In this document: piece by piece, positions 1 to 7,162 of the stretch | Layout of the letters: every line of letters starts with the position of its first letter | Numbering within the stretch: the stretch's first letter is position 1 | Source of the DNA: an uncultured Collinsella sp. | Lineage (GTDB): Bacteria > Actinomycetota > Coriobacteriia > Coriobacteriales > Coriobacteriaceae | Direction of reading: 5' to 3' | DNA length: 9,623 nt | Assembly (NCBI GenBank): GCA_902478985.1 | Contig: CABSNH010000055.1 | Span: forward strand, 1-9,623 | Made by a program: the position numbers and the translations under genes | Notes under the pieces: model-generated | Seen by the model: only the letters and a program-made list of their open reading frames with translations | Told to the model about the DNA's origin: nothing | The model's database searches: none

Positions 1-19
1 AGATGTGTATAAGAGACAG
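1..19 (+). other. Tn5/Nextera mosaic-end adapter remnant (non-genomic)
   Basis: The first 19 bases, AGATGTGTATAAGAGACAG, are identical to the 19-bp Tn5 mosaic end used in Nextera tagmentation libraries. It is in the orientation in which it directly precedes the genomic insert in a read. It lies exactly at the contig edge, as expected when adapter trimming failed before assembly. Translated in the glmM frame it gives MCIRDS, a peptide typical of contaminated protein entries. Genomic sequence starts at base 20. A natural Tn5 end is very unlikely because no IS50 sequence follows and the frame continues straight into glmM. Confidence 0.96.
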
Positions 20-1142
20 CGCCTATATACTGCACGTGATCCCGACGCCGGGCGTGGCACATCAGACCGTGGAGGGCTGCTTCGATTGCGGCATCATGAT
101 CAGTGCGAGCCACAACCCGTTTTGCGATAACGGCATTAAGCTCGTCAACAGCGACGGCTTTAAGATGGACGAGGACGTGCTGGAGCTCATCGAGGACTAT
201 ATCGATGGCAAGAGCGAGGTGCCGCTGGCCACGGGCAACCACATCGGTGCCACGGTGGACTACATGCAGGGTCGCAACCGCTACATTGCTTCGCTCATTG
301 CAAGTGCGAACTTTTCGCTGCAGGGCGTCAAGATCGGTATCGACTGCGCCAACGGCTCGGCTTCCTCGGTGGCCAAGCCGGTGTTTGACGCGCTCGGTGC
401 CGACGTGCGCGTGATCAATGCCGCGCCCGATGGCTTTAACATCAACGTCGACTGCGGCTCCACGCATATGGAGCGCCTGCAGCGCCACGTGGTGGAGCAG
501 GGCCTGGACGTGGGCTTTGCCTACGACGGCGATGCCGACCGCTGCCTGGCCGTGGACGAGCGCGGTCGCGTGGTCGACGGCGACCAGATCCTGTACGTGT
601 GCGGCGTGTACCTGAACAAGCACGGGCGCCTCTCGGGCGGTACCGTGGTGCCGACGATCGCCAGCAACTTTGGCCTGGTCAAGTCGCTGGAGCTTGCCGG
701 TCTGAGTGCCGTGACCAGCGGCGTGGGCGACCGTCATGTGTATGCCAAGATGCGCGAGGGCGGCTACAGCCTGGGCGGCGAGCAGACGGGCCACACGATC
801 TTTGGCGATATCGAGCGCACGGGCGACGGCATTATGACCTCGCTGCGCGTGATGGAAGTGATTCGCGCTGAGCGCGAGACACTCTCGCAGCTCACGGCTC
901 CGTGCAAGCTGCTGCCGCAGGCTCAGGTCGCCGTGCGCGTGGCGGATAAGGACGCCGCGCTGGGCAACATGGGCGTCCAGGCCGCCATTGCCGAGGCCGA
1001 GGCGTCGCTGGCGGGCGAGGGCCGCGTACTGGTGCGCAAGAGCGGAACCGAGTCGGTGATTCGCGTTTTGGCCGAAGCTCCCGACCAGGCAGCTGCCGAC
1101 GTTGCCATGAAGCGCATCGCCGCGGCGCTGGAAGCTCTTTAG
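20..1142 (+). CDS. glmM: Phosphoglucosamine mutase GlmM, 5'-truncated by contig end
   Basis: GlmM converts glucosamine-6-phosphate to glucosamine-1-phosphate in the cytoplasm, a committed step towards UDP-GlcNAc, peptidoglycan and other cell-envelope sugars. The hallmarks of the alpha-D-phosphohexomutase family appear in order: the catalytic phosphoserine loop SASHNP (active Ser at nt 108-110), the Mg-binding loop DGDADR (nt 525-542), the sugar-binding loop GEQTGH (nt 777-794) and the C-terminal phosphate-binding RKSGTES (nt 1035-1055). GEQTGH with SASHNP favours GlmM over phosphomannomutase/phosphoglucomutase. About 373 genuine residues remain. By alignment from memory with E. coli GlmM (445 aa, Ser102), roughly the first 70 residues are missing. 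The ATG at base 3 lies inside the adapter and is not a start; the true start is off the contig. The TAG stop is at 1140-1142. The downstream gene is convergent, so this is the last gene of its transcription unit. Confidence 0.95.
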
Positions 1143-1170
1143 TTACGCGGTTTTACCAAACCGCGTAACT
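1141..1170. repeat. Perfect 13-bp hairpin overlapping the glmM stop codon
   Basis: Arms 1141-1153 (AGTTACGCGGTTT) and 1158-1170 (AAACCGCGTAACT) are perfect reverse complements with a 4-base loop, TACC. The first two bases of the left arm are the last two of the TAG stop. No T-run follows on either strand, so it is not a classical intrinsic terminator. It could be an mRNA 3'-end stabiliser, a Rho-associated end, or a dispersed palindromic repeat. The structure is certain from the sequence; the function is not. Confidence 0.6.
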
Positions 1171-1222
1171 GCTCGACGCTGCAAACGGCCCCAAGCGGCA
1201 ATCTGACGTTCAATTTCATTTT

Positions 1223-1280
1223 CCGGCACTTGGGGACGTTCCTATTGTGCCGGCATAAAAGGAACGTCCCCAAGTGCCGG
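1223..1280. repeat. 21-bp perfect inverted repeat, REP/RAYT-like palindrome
   Basis: Arms 1223-1243 and 1260-1280 are perfect 21-base reverse complements around a 16-base loop (1244-1259). The core is CACTTGGGGACGTTCC and its complement. The loop contains GTGCCGG (1247-1253), which can pair with CCGGCAC at the left tip (1223-1229), so two alternative folds exist. From memory, palindromes with this GGGGACGTTCC core recur in many bacterial genomes beside REP-associated tyrosine transposase (RAYT) genes. No transposase is present here, so this would be a non-autonomous copy. The inverted repeat is certain; the family assignment is an inference. Confidence 0.7.
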
Positions 1281-1296
1281 GTCTCTGGCTTAGGTG

Positions 1297-1338
1297 AAAA
1301 AGGGGGCGCCGCGGGATAGATCCCGCGGCGCCCCCTTT
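1297..1338 (-). terminator. Rho-independent terminator of the M32 carboxypeptidase gene
   Basis: An 18-bp perfect stem (1299-1316 with 1321-1338) has a very GC-rich core, GGGGGCGCCGCGGGA, and a 4-base loop. Read on the minus strand it is followed by five T (complement of AAAAA at 1297-1301), the classical intrinsic-terminator layout. It lies 22 bases past the stop of the minus-strand carboxypeptidase gene. On the plus strand only TTT follows the GC core, so it may also weakly stop glmM transcripts (bidirectional). Confidence 0.88.
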
Positions 1339-1360
1339 GCGTTGACGTGTTGCCTAAGCT

Positions 1361-2902
1361 TTACAGCTGGTACAGCGTGGTGAACTTGTCCTGCAGGTAG
1401 CTGCAGTAGTAGCGGGCATCGAACGCCATGCCGCACGCGCCCTTGATGAGCTCCGGCGCGTCCTTGGCGCGGCCCCACTGCCAAATGTGCTCGCCCAGCC
1501 AGGCGCGGACGGGTCCCAAATCGCCGCTCGCGCAGGCGCCGGTGAGGTCGACGCCGTCGCGGCACATGGCCGGCACAAACATGGCATCGTAGGCGCTGCC
1601 CAGCGCATACGTGGGGAAGTAGCCAAACGAGCCGCCGCTCCAGTGCGTATCCTGCAGGCAGCCGCGCGTGTCGTCGGGAACGGGAATGCCCAGGTACTCG
1701 TCCATAAAACGATTCCAAAGCGCGGGGATGTCCTTGGCTGCGGCCTCGCCGGCAAACAGCATGCGCTCGATCTGGTAGCGCACCATAATATGCAGCGGGT
1801 AGGTGAGCTCGTCGGCCTCGGTGCGGATCAACGACGGCTGAGCGATGTTCACGGCGTGGTAGAGCGTGTCCTCGTCCACGTTGCCGTAGACCTCGGGCGC
1901 GTGGCGGCGCAGCACCTCGAGCAGCGGTCCCATAAAGGCGCGGCTGCGACCCACGGTGTTCTCGAAAAAGCGGCTTTGACTCTCGTGGATGCCCATGGAG
2001 GTGCCGCCCTCAAGACAGGTGCGCGCATAGGCAGGATTGACGCCCAGCTCGTACATGGTGTGTCCCGCCTCGTGGATGATGCTGTAGACGTTGGAGATGC
2101 AGTCGTCTTCGTAGACGTGCGTCGCGATGCGCGCATCGCCCACCGAGAATCCCTCGCTAAACGGATGTTCGGTAAAGGCAAGCGTGGTGTCGTCCAGGTC
2201 CAGGCCGACGAGCTTCATGAGGTCGAAGCTCATGGCGCGCTGAGCGGCCTCGGGCACGCGGGCGTGCAAAAAGTCTGCAGCGGGCTGCTGGCCGCGCTCG
2301 CCGATGGCGTGCACGAGCGGCACGACCGTGGCCTTGACCTCGTCGTAAAACGCGTCGAAGCTCTTGGTGGAAAGGCCGCGCTCGTACTGGTCGAGCCAAA
2401 CGTCGTATGGGTCGCGCTTGGGATCCATGAGCTCGGCCTGATGCTTGAGCTGGGCGACGATTCTGTCCACATAGGGCTCAAAGCTCGCCCAGTCATTGGC
2501 CGTCTTGGCCTTGTGCCACACGGCGTCTGCCTCGCAGGTGAGCCTGGTCCAGGCCTCGGCCTCCTCGGTAGGGATGGCGCTTGCCTCGCGCTGGTCGCGG
2601 CCGAGCACGCGAATCTCGTCGAGCAGCTGCGGGTCGTCGATCTTTCCGCCGGCGACGGTCTCGCGCGCGAGAGAGCGCACGAGCTCAACGGACTTTTTGC
2701 TGGTCAGGAGTTTGTGATGTTCGCCGGCAAGGGTGCCCATGGCATCGGCGCGGGCCGCGGCGCCGTTGGCGGGGGCAATCGTCGCGCCATCGAACTCGGC
2801 AATCTTGAGCAGGTACTCGCGGGTCCACAGCTTGCCCTCGAGCTTGCGGAGCTTCTTGATGCCTTTGCTCGCCTTGGCCTTCTTATCGAATTTCTTTCCC
2901 AT
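1361..2902 (-). CDS. M32-family metallocarboxypeptidase (carboxypeptidase Taq type)
   Basis: This is a predicted cytoplasmic zinc carboxypeptidase of family M32, which removes C-terminal residues from peptides with broad specificity. The 513 aa match the usual family length of about 500. The zinc site HEAGH is at residues 277-281 and the family-specific HESQ (306-309) supplies the third ligand, Glu307. Other family-typical blocks are HPFSEGFSVGDARIATH (246-262), RTEADELTYPLHI (360-372) and GYFPTYALGSAYDAM (427-441). All expected catalytic residues are present. The N-terminus is Lys-rich (MGKKFDKKAKASKGIKKLRK) with no hydrophobic signal segment, consistent with a cytoplasmic enzyme. The ATG at 2900-2902 is preceded by AAGGA with a 7-base gap, supporting this start. 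The gene stands alone: convergent with glmM, divergent from the pheST T-box leader, with its own terminator. A role in peptide recycling is likely; the exact substrate is unknown. Confidence 0.95.
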   Translation of the reverse strand: MGKKFDKKAKASKGIKKLRKLEGKLWTREYLLKIAEFDGATIAPANGAAARADAMGTLAGEHHKLLTSKKSVELVRSLARETVAGGKIDDPQLLDEIRVLGRDQREASAIPTEEAEAWTRLTCEADAVWHKAKTANDWASFEPYVDRIVAQLKHQAELMDPKRDPYDVWLDQYERGLSTKSFDAFYDEVKATVVPLVHAIGERGQQPAADFLHARVPEAAQRAMSFDLMKLVGLDLDDTTLAFTEHPFSEGFSVGDARIATHVYEDDCISNVYSIIHEAGHTMYELGVNPAYARTCLEGGTSMGIHESQSRFFENTVGRSRAFMGPLLEVLRRHAPEVYGNVDEDTLYHAVNIAQPSLIRTEADELTYPLHIMVRYQIERMLFAGEAAAKDIPALWNRFMDEYLGIPVPDDTRGCLQDTHWSGGSFGYFPTYALGSAYDAMFVPAMCRDGVDLTGACASGDLGPVRAWLGEHIWQWGRAKDAPELIKGACGMAFDARYYCSYLQDKFTTLYQL

Positions 2903-3021
2903 ACCTATATCCTTGATCTCACAGACCGGACGCCACGGGTGGGCGTGCGGCCAGTTTGCACAGCTACCTGCCTTGTACCCAGTGCGAACAAAACGGAACG
3001 CGGCGATATGCTCGCAGAATG

Positions 3022-3030
3022 TGTTATCCT
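3022..3030 (+). promoter_or_regulatory. Extended -10 promoter candidate for pheST
   Basis: TGTTATCCT combines an extended -10 TG dinucleotide (3022-3023) with a -10-like TATCCT (3025-3030, four of six consensus bases). No convincing -35 hexamer sits 17 bases upstream, as is common for extended -10 promoters. The position fits: transcription would begin at about 3037, a few bases before the first T-box stem. It is a pattern match only. Confidence 0.45.
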
Positions 3031-3040
3031 ATAGCCCAAT

Positions 3041-3321
3041 GCGTTGACGGAGAGGGTTTGCCCGCCGCGTCGCCGGCAAGAGAGGGAAGGTCATGGGCTG
3101 CAAGCCTTCCTGCGGTGGCAAGGGCCAAGCGTTCACTCCCGAGCAGCGACCTCAACGGGCGCGCGGCCGGTGGCGGCGATGTCCCCAGTAGGGAAGCCGT
3201 GAGCCTCGCGACAAGGGGCAAAGAGTGGGCACGGCGGGCCAGACATCCGCCGGGTCAAACAAGGTGGTACCGCGGAATTCAACCGTCCTTGGGCAATGCA
3301 AATGCCCGAGGACGGTTTTTT
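3041..3321 (+). promoter_or_regulatory. T-box leader (tRNA-Phe responsive riboswitch) of pheST
   Basis: The T-box is a cis-acting RNA that binds uncharged tRNA and controls transcription of a synthetase operon. The signature AAGGTGGTACCGCG is at 3261-3274. Its TGGT element would pair with a tRNA ending ACCA, meaning discriminator base A, as in tRNA-Phe. In the antiterminator AAGG (3261-3264) can pair with CCTT (3287-3290), which is also part of the terminator stem, so the two folds exclude each other. Stem I is visible: base pairing 3042-3046 with 3144-3148, GGAG (3049-3052) with CTCC (3136-3139), GCCGC (3064-3068) with GCGGT (3112-3116), and the distal helix GGAAGG (3085-3090) with CCTTCC (3105-3110). 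The likely specifier codon is TTC (Phe) at 3132-3134 followed by A, matching the downstream pheST. T-box identity is near certain; the exact specifier is inferred. Confidence 0.95.
3283..3321 (+). terminator. T-box regulated intrinsic terminator upstream of pheS
   Basis: Arms 3283-3295 (CCGTCCTTGGGCA) and 3303-3315 (TGCCCGAGGACGG) form a 13-bp stem with one G-U pair and a 7-base loop, followed by six T (3316-3321). It overlaps the 3' half of the antiterminator at CCGTCCTT. Binding of uncharged tRNA-Phe should therefore prevent this hairpin and let RNA polymerase enter pheS. Confidence 0.93.
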
Positions 3322-3407
3322 GTTACCGAACCGGGCCGCGTTTTCGCAACGTCAGACGGCGGCAGCCGCCTCGGCAAGCGGGGAGCGCGAGAGACGAAAG
3401 GGAAGAC

Positions 3408-4484
3408 ATGAGTCTGATTGATGATCTGGTCAAACTCGAGGAAGAGGCCAAGGAGCTCGTCGCGGGCGCCGACGACGCCGCCAAGCTCGAGGCTGCGCGC
3501 GTTGAGCTACTCGGTCGCAAGGGCCGTATCACCGGCCTGATGCGCATGATGGGCAAGCTCGCCCCCGAGGATCGTCCCGTGATGGGTAAGCGCGCCAACG
3601 AGATGCGCCAGCTGATCGAGGGCATGCTCGACGAGCGCACCACCGAGATGAAGGCCGCCGCCCTCAAGCACGCGCTCGAGCACGAGGCCGTCGACATCAC
3701 GCTGCCGGGCATCCGTCCGCAGATCGGTCACCAGCACCTGATCAAGCAGATCATCGAGGAGGCCGAGGACATCTTCTGCGGCATCGGCTACACCGTCGAG
3801 TCCGGCCCCATGGTCGACACCTCCTACTACAACTTCACCGCGCTCAACGCCCCCATGGATCACCCGAGCCGCTCGGCCCGCGATACCTTCTACGTGGTCG
3901 ATAACAACCCCGGCAGCGTCGCGCACCCCGAGGCTCACGCCCATGGCGAGTCCGACGTGCTGCTGCGCACCCAGACCTCGGGCGTACAGATCCACACCAT
4001 GGAGTCGCAGAAGCCGCCCATCTACATGATCTGCCCGGGCACCGTCTACCGTCCCGACACGGCCGACGCCTGCCACCTGCCGCAGTTCAACCAGATCGAG
4101 GGCCTGGTCGTCGACGAGGGTATCACCTTTGGCGACCTGAAGGGCACGCTCGACTACTTTGTTAAGTGCATGTTTGGCGAGGACCGCAAGACGCGCTACC
4201 GTCCGCACTTCTTCCCCTTCACCGAGCCTAGCTGCGAGGTGGACGTGAGCTGCCACGTCTGCGGCGGCAAGGGCTGCAACTTCTGCAAGCACAGCGGCTG
4301 GATCGAGATCCTGGGCTGCGGCATGGTCGACCCCAACGTCCTGATCAACTGCGGCATCGACCCCGAGAAGTACACCGGCTTCGCCTTTGGTATTGGCGCC
4401 GAGCGCGTCGCGGCACTGCGCTACGACCTGCCCGACCTGCGCACGTTGATGACTGGTGACATGAGGTTCTTGAACCAGTTCTAG
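3408..4484 (+). CDS. pheS: Phenylalanyl-tRNA synthetase alpha subunit
   Basis: PheS is the catalytic alpha subunit of the cytoplasmic alpha2beta2 enzyme that charges tRNA-Phe. It is a class II synthetase of 358 aa, the usual length. The N-terminus (about 1-90) is the coiled-coil tRNA-binding arm. The catalytic domain follows: motif 1 region GYTVESGPMVDTSYYNF (127-143), motif 2 at 211-232 with YRPDTADACHLPQFNQIEG, and motif 3 GFAFGIGAERVAALRY (324-339). Ala326 corresponds to E. coli Ala294, the residue shaping the Phe pocket, and is wild-type. Cys282, Cys285, Cys290 and Cys293 form a CX2C-X4-CX2C cluster, as in the B. subtilis-type protein and absent from E. coli. The start is ATG 3408, with AAAGGGA just upstream. 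The frame stays open back to GTG 3225, but that start would lie inside the T-box and is rejected. pheT follows after 63 bases. Confidence 0.98.
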   Translation: MSLIDDLVKLEEEAKELVAGADDAAKLEAARVELLGRKGRITGLMRMMGKLAPEDRPVMGKRANEMRQLIEGMLDERTTEMKAAALKHALEHEAVDITLPGIRPQIGHQHLIKQIIEEAEDIFCGIGYTVESGPMVDTSYYNFTALNAPMDHPSRSARDTFYVVDNNPGSVAHPEAHAHGESDVLLRTQTSGVQIHTMESQKPPIYMICPGTVYRPDTADACHLPQFNQIEGLVVDEGITFGDLKGTLDYFVKCMFGEDRKTRYRPHFFPFTEPSCEVDVSCHVCGGKGCNFCKHSGWIEILGCGMVDPNVLINCGIDPEKYTGFAFGIGAERVAALRYDLPDLRTLMTGDMRFLNQF

Positions 4485-4547
4485 AACGCTTTCTTCTTAG
4501 TTGCAGTTTCCGGCTCAAAGCCGCATTTATGAAAGGAGACCAGTTAG

Positions 4548-7001
4548 ATGCGCGTTTCTTACGACTGGCTCAAGACCATGATCGATATTCCGGAGGATCC
4601 CAAGACCCTTTCGGACGAATATATCCGTACCGGCACCGAGGTCGAGGCGATCGACACCGTGGGCGAGTCCTTCGACCACGTGGTGACTGCCAAGGTGCTC
4701 ACCAAGGCCCCGCACCCCGATAGTGACCACATGTATGTGTGCTCGGTCGATGTGGGCGACAAGAATCTCGACGCCGACGGCAATCCCGCTCCGCTGCAGA
4801 TCGTCTGCGGCGCGCAGAACTTCGAGGCCGGCGACCACATCGTCACGGCCATGATTGGCGCAGTTCTGCCCGGCGACGTTAAGATCAAGAAGAGCAAGCT
4901 TCGCGGCGTCGTGTCCATGGGCATGAACTGCTCCGCGCGCGAGCTCGGCCTGGGTGGCGACCACTCCGGCATCATGATCCTGCCCGAGGATACGCCCTGC
5001 GGCATGCCGTTTGCCGAGTACGTGGGCTCGAGCGACACCGTGCTCGACTGTGAGATCACGCCCAACCGTCCCGACTGCCTGTCCATGATCGGCATGGCCC
5101 GCGAGACCGGCGCCATCTTCGATCGCGATTTCCACGTTGAGCTGCCCGCCATCAAGGTCGAGACCGGCCGCGCGACCGACGACGAGCTTTCCGTCGAGAT
5201 TGCCGACGAGGGCCTGTGCGACCGCTACGTCGCTCGCATCGTGCGCAACGTGAAGGTCGGCCCGTCGCCCGACTGGATGGTCAAGCGCCTTAACGCCCTG
5301 GGCGTGCGCCCGCACAACAATATCGTCGACATCACCAACTATGTGATGATGCTCACCGGTCAGCCGCTGCACGCCTTTGACCTGGACACCTTTGCCGAGC
5401 GCGATGGCAGACGCCGCGTGGTGGTTCGCGCCGCCCAGCAGGACGAGAAGTTCACGACGCTCGACGGCGAGGAGCGTGTGCTCGATGCCGGCATGGGCCT
5501 CATCACCGACGGCGAGCGCCCTGTGGCGTTGGCCGGCGTTATGGGCGGCATGGATTCCGAGATCGAGGACGATACCGTCGATGTGATGGTCGAGAGCGCC
5601 TGCTTCAACGCCGGTCGCACCTCGCACACCAGCCGCGATCTGTCGCTGATCTCCGACGCCTCCATTCGCTTTGAGCGCCAGGTTGACGAGACCGGCTGCG
5701 TGGATGTTGCCAACATTGCCTGCGCGCTGATTGAGGAGATCGCCGGCGGCGAGGTCGCCCCCGGCTATGTGGACGTGTTCCCCGCGCCCAAGACCATCGA
5801 CAGCATCAAGCTGCGCCTGGCCCGCGTGCACGCCATCTGCGGTGCCGACATCGAGTCCGACTTTATCGAGCGCTCGCTCACCCGCCTGGGCTGCACCGTC
5901 GAGCGCGACGGCAAAGACTTTATGGTTACCCCGCCGAGCTTCCGCCCCGACCTGCCGCGCGAGATTGACCTGATCGAGGAGGTCCTGCGCCTGTGGGGCA
6001 TGGGCCGCGTGACGGCGACCATCCCGGCTGCCAAGAACCACATCGGCGGCCTGACCCGCGAGCAGAAGCTCACCCGTAAGGTCGGCGAGATCCTGCGCGC
6101 CTGCGGCCTCAACGAGACCACGACTTTCGGCTTTGCCGCCCCGGGTGACCTGGAGAAGATCGGTATGTCCACCGAGGGCCGCGGTTGCCCCGTGGTGCTC
6201 ATGAACCCGCTGGTAGCCGAGCAGACCGAGATGCGTCGTTCGCTGCTGCCGGGCCTGCTGCAGTCCGTGGCCTACAACGAGGCACACGGCACGCCCAACG
6301 TGCACCTGTACGAGGTCGGCAGCCTGTTCCACGGTCGCGAGAACGCCAGCCTGCCCAAGGAGACCAAGTCCGTGGCGGGTGTGCTCTCGGGCCAGTGGAG
6401 CGAGCAGTCCTGGACCATGAAGTACCGCAAGCTGCGCTTCTTCTTTGGCAAGGGCATTGTCGAGGAGCTGCTTGCCCAGCTGCGCATCGAGAAGGTTCGC
6501 TTCCGTCCCGTCGAGGGCGAGGGCTATGCCTTCCTGCAGCCGGGTCGTGCTGCCGAGGTTCTGTCCGGCGGCACTGTGCTGGGCTGGGTCGGCGAGATTC
6601 ACCCCGAGGCGCGCGAGGCGATGGGCATCGACGAGGTCGTCGTTGCCTTTGAGCTCGACCTGGACAAGCTGATTAAGGGCGCCCGCAATCAGGAGAACTA
6701 CCGTGAGTTCTCGCAGTACCCGGCCGTTGAGCACGACCTTGCTATCGTGGTCGACAACACTGTGACCTGCGAGGATCTTGAGCGTCGTATTACCAGCGCC
6801 GGCGGCAAACTGCTCGAGGGCGTGCGCCTGTTCGACGTCTACCGCGATCCCATCCGTATCGGTGCGGGCAAGAAGTCCATGGCCTTTGCGCTTACGTATC
6901 GCTCCGACGACCACACGCTCACCAGCGAAGAGGTCGAAAAAGCGCACCAGAAGATCGTCACCAAGGTGTGCAAGGGCGTAAACGGCGAGGTCCGCGGCTA
7001 G
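4548..7001 (+). CDS. pheT: Phenylalanyl-tRNA synthetase beta subunit
   Basis: PheT is the beta subunit of phenylalanyl-tRNA synthetase; it provides tRNA binding and editing of mischarged Tyr-tRNA-Phe and completes the PheS2PheT2 complex. It has 817 aa, a normal full length. Domains in order: N-terminal B1; an EMAP/tRNA-binding fold (about 40-155) with GVVSMGMNCSARELGLGGDHSGIM region (120-143); the B3/B4 editing domain (about 213-390) with ITNYVMMLTGQPLHAFD (262-278); the B5 domain (about 412-488) including DLPREIDLIEEVLRLWG; a degenerate class II core; and the C-terminal FDX-ACB anticodon-binding domain (about 720-815), beginning near FSQYPAVEHDLAIVV. The ATG at 4548 has a strong ribosome site AAAGGAG (4532-4538). 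It is co-transcribed with pheS under T-box control. No frameshift or missing domain is visible. Confidence 0.98.
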   Translation: MRVSYDWLKTMIDIPEDPKTLSDEYIRTGTEVEAIDTVGESFDHVVTAKVLTKAPHPDSDHMYVCSVDVGDKNLDADGNPAPLQIVCGAQNFEAGDHIVTAMIGAVLPGDVKIKKSKLRGVVSMGMNCSARELGLGGDHSGIMILPEDTPCGMPFAEYVGSSDTVLDCEITPNRPDCLSMIGMARETGAIFDRDFHVELPAIKVETGRATDDELSVEIADEGLCDRYVARIVRNVKVGPSPDWMVKRLNALGVRPHNNIVDITNYVMMLTGQPLHAFDLDTFAERDGRRRVVVRAAQQDEKFTTLDGEERVLDAGMGLITDGERPVALAGVMGGMDSEIEDDTVDVMVESACFNAGRTSHTSRDLSLISDASIRFERQVDETGCVDVANIACALIEEIAGGEVAPGYVDVFPAPKTIDSIKLRLARVHAICGADIESDFIERSLTRLGCTVERDGKDFMVTPPSFRPDLPREIDLIEEVLRLWGMGRVTATIPAAKNHIGGLTREQKLTRKVGEILRACGLNETTTFGFAAPGDLEKIGMSTEGRGCPVVLMNPLVAEQTEMRRSLLPGLLQSVAYNEAHGTPNVHLYEVGSLFHGRENASLPKETKSVAGVLSGQWSEQSWTMKYRKLRFFFGKGIVEELLAQLRIEKVRFRPVEGEGYAFLQPGRAAEVLSGGTVLGWVGEIHPEAREAMGIDEVVVAFELDLDKLIKGARNQENYREFSQYPAVEHDLAIVVDNTVTCEDLERRITSAGGKLLEGVRLFDVYRDPIRIGAGKKSMAFALTYRSDDHTLTSEEVEKAHQKIVTKVCKGVNGEVRG

Positions 7002-7109
7002 GTCCTGCGCTGGGGTATGGGTCAGCGGTGGCTGCTGCCGAGTCCTACGTGATTGCTATGCTCGGTATAAGGCACTGCTGAGCCTGCATATATGACACGC
7101 GCATTACAT

Positions 7110-7144
7110 AACGGCGTGCTGCTTTGTCGGCAGTGCGCCGTTTT
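7110..7144 (+). terminator. Probable intrinsic terminator after pheT
   Basis: Arms 7110-7122 (AACGGCGTGCTGC) and 7130-7142 (GCAGTGCGCCGTT) form a 13-bp stem with two G-U pairs and a 7-base loop. The T-run is short (TTTT, 7141-7144), partly inside the stem, so efficiency is uncertain. It lies 108 bases past the pheT stop. The overlapping promoter for the transporter operon supports a transcription-unit boundary here. Confidence 0.6.
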
Positions 7145-7152
7145 GCTATGAT
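7124..7152 (+). promoter_or_regulatory. Sigma70-type promoter of the metal transporter operon
   Basis: A -35 element TTGTCG (7124-7129, four of six consensus bases) is followed by a 17-base spacer and -10 TATGAT (7147-7152, five of six). An extended -10 TG sits at 7144-7145. Transcription would start near 7159, giving a leader of about 90 bases before the ATG at 7248. The -35 lies in the loop of the preceding terminator hairpin. The predicted operator at 7163-7190 falls immediately after the start point. Confidence 0.7.
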
Positions 7153-7162
7153 AGCCCGCGGC

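Noticed and set aside
3..20. ATG at base 3 as the start of glmM
   Set aside because: It lies in the Nextera/Tn5 mosaic-end adapter; the residues MCIRDS are artefactual and about 70 N-terminal GlmM residues are missing.
1487..3034. 515-codon open frame on the + strand opposite the M32 gene
   Set aside because: It is a shadow of GC-rich codon use. It has no recognisable domain and extends into the T-box promoter region, whereas the minus-strand frame has all catalytic motifs, a ribosome site and a terminator.
3225..3407. 61-codon N-terminal extension of PheS from GTG 3225
   Set aside because: It would translate through the T-box antiterminator and terminator. The sequence is unrelated to PheS, and ATG 3408 has its own ribosome site and gives the normal length.
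3507..4292. 261-codon open frame antisense to pheS
   Set aside because: It has the same shadow character, with no motif and no credible start context.
4511..4523. Small hairpin CGGCT/AGCCG between pheS and pheT as a terminator or attenuator
   Set aside because: It has only 5 bp and no T-run, and pheT is expected to be co-transcribed with pheS.
4527..6947. 806-codon open frame antisense to pheT
   Set aside because: The Ala/Gly/Val/His-rich low-complexity translation is typical of the complement of a high-GC gene; pheT on the + strand is unequivocal.
7002..7109. Possible small gene or RNA between pheT and the terminator
   Set aside because: Only very short frames exist (for example seven codons from ATG 7059), with no ribosome site or recognisable RNA motif.
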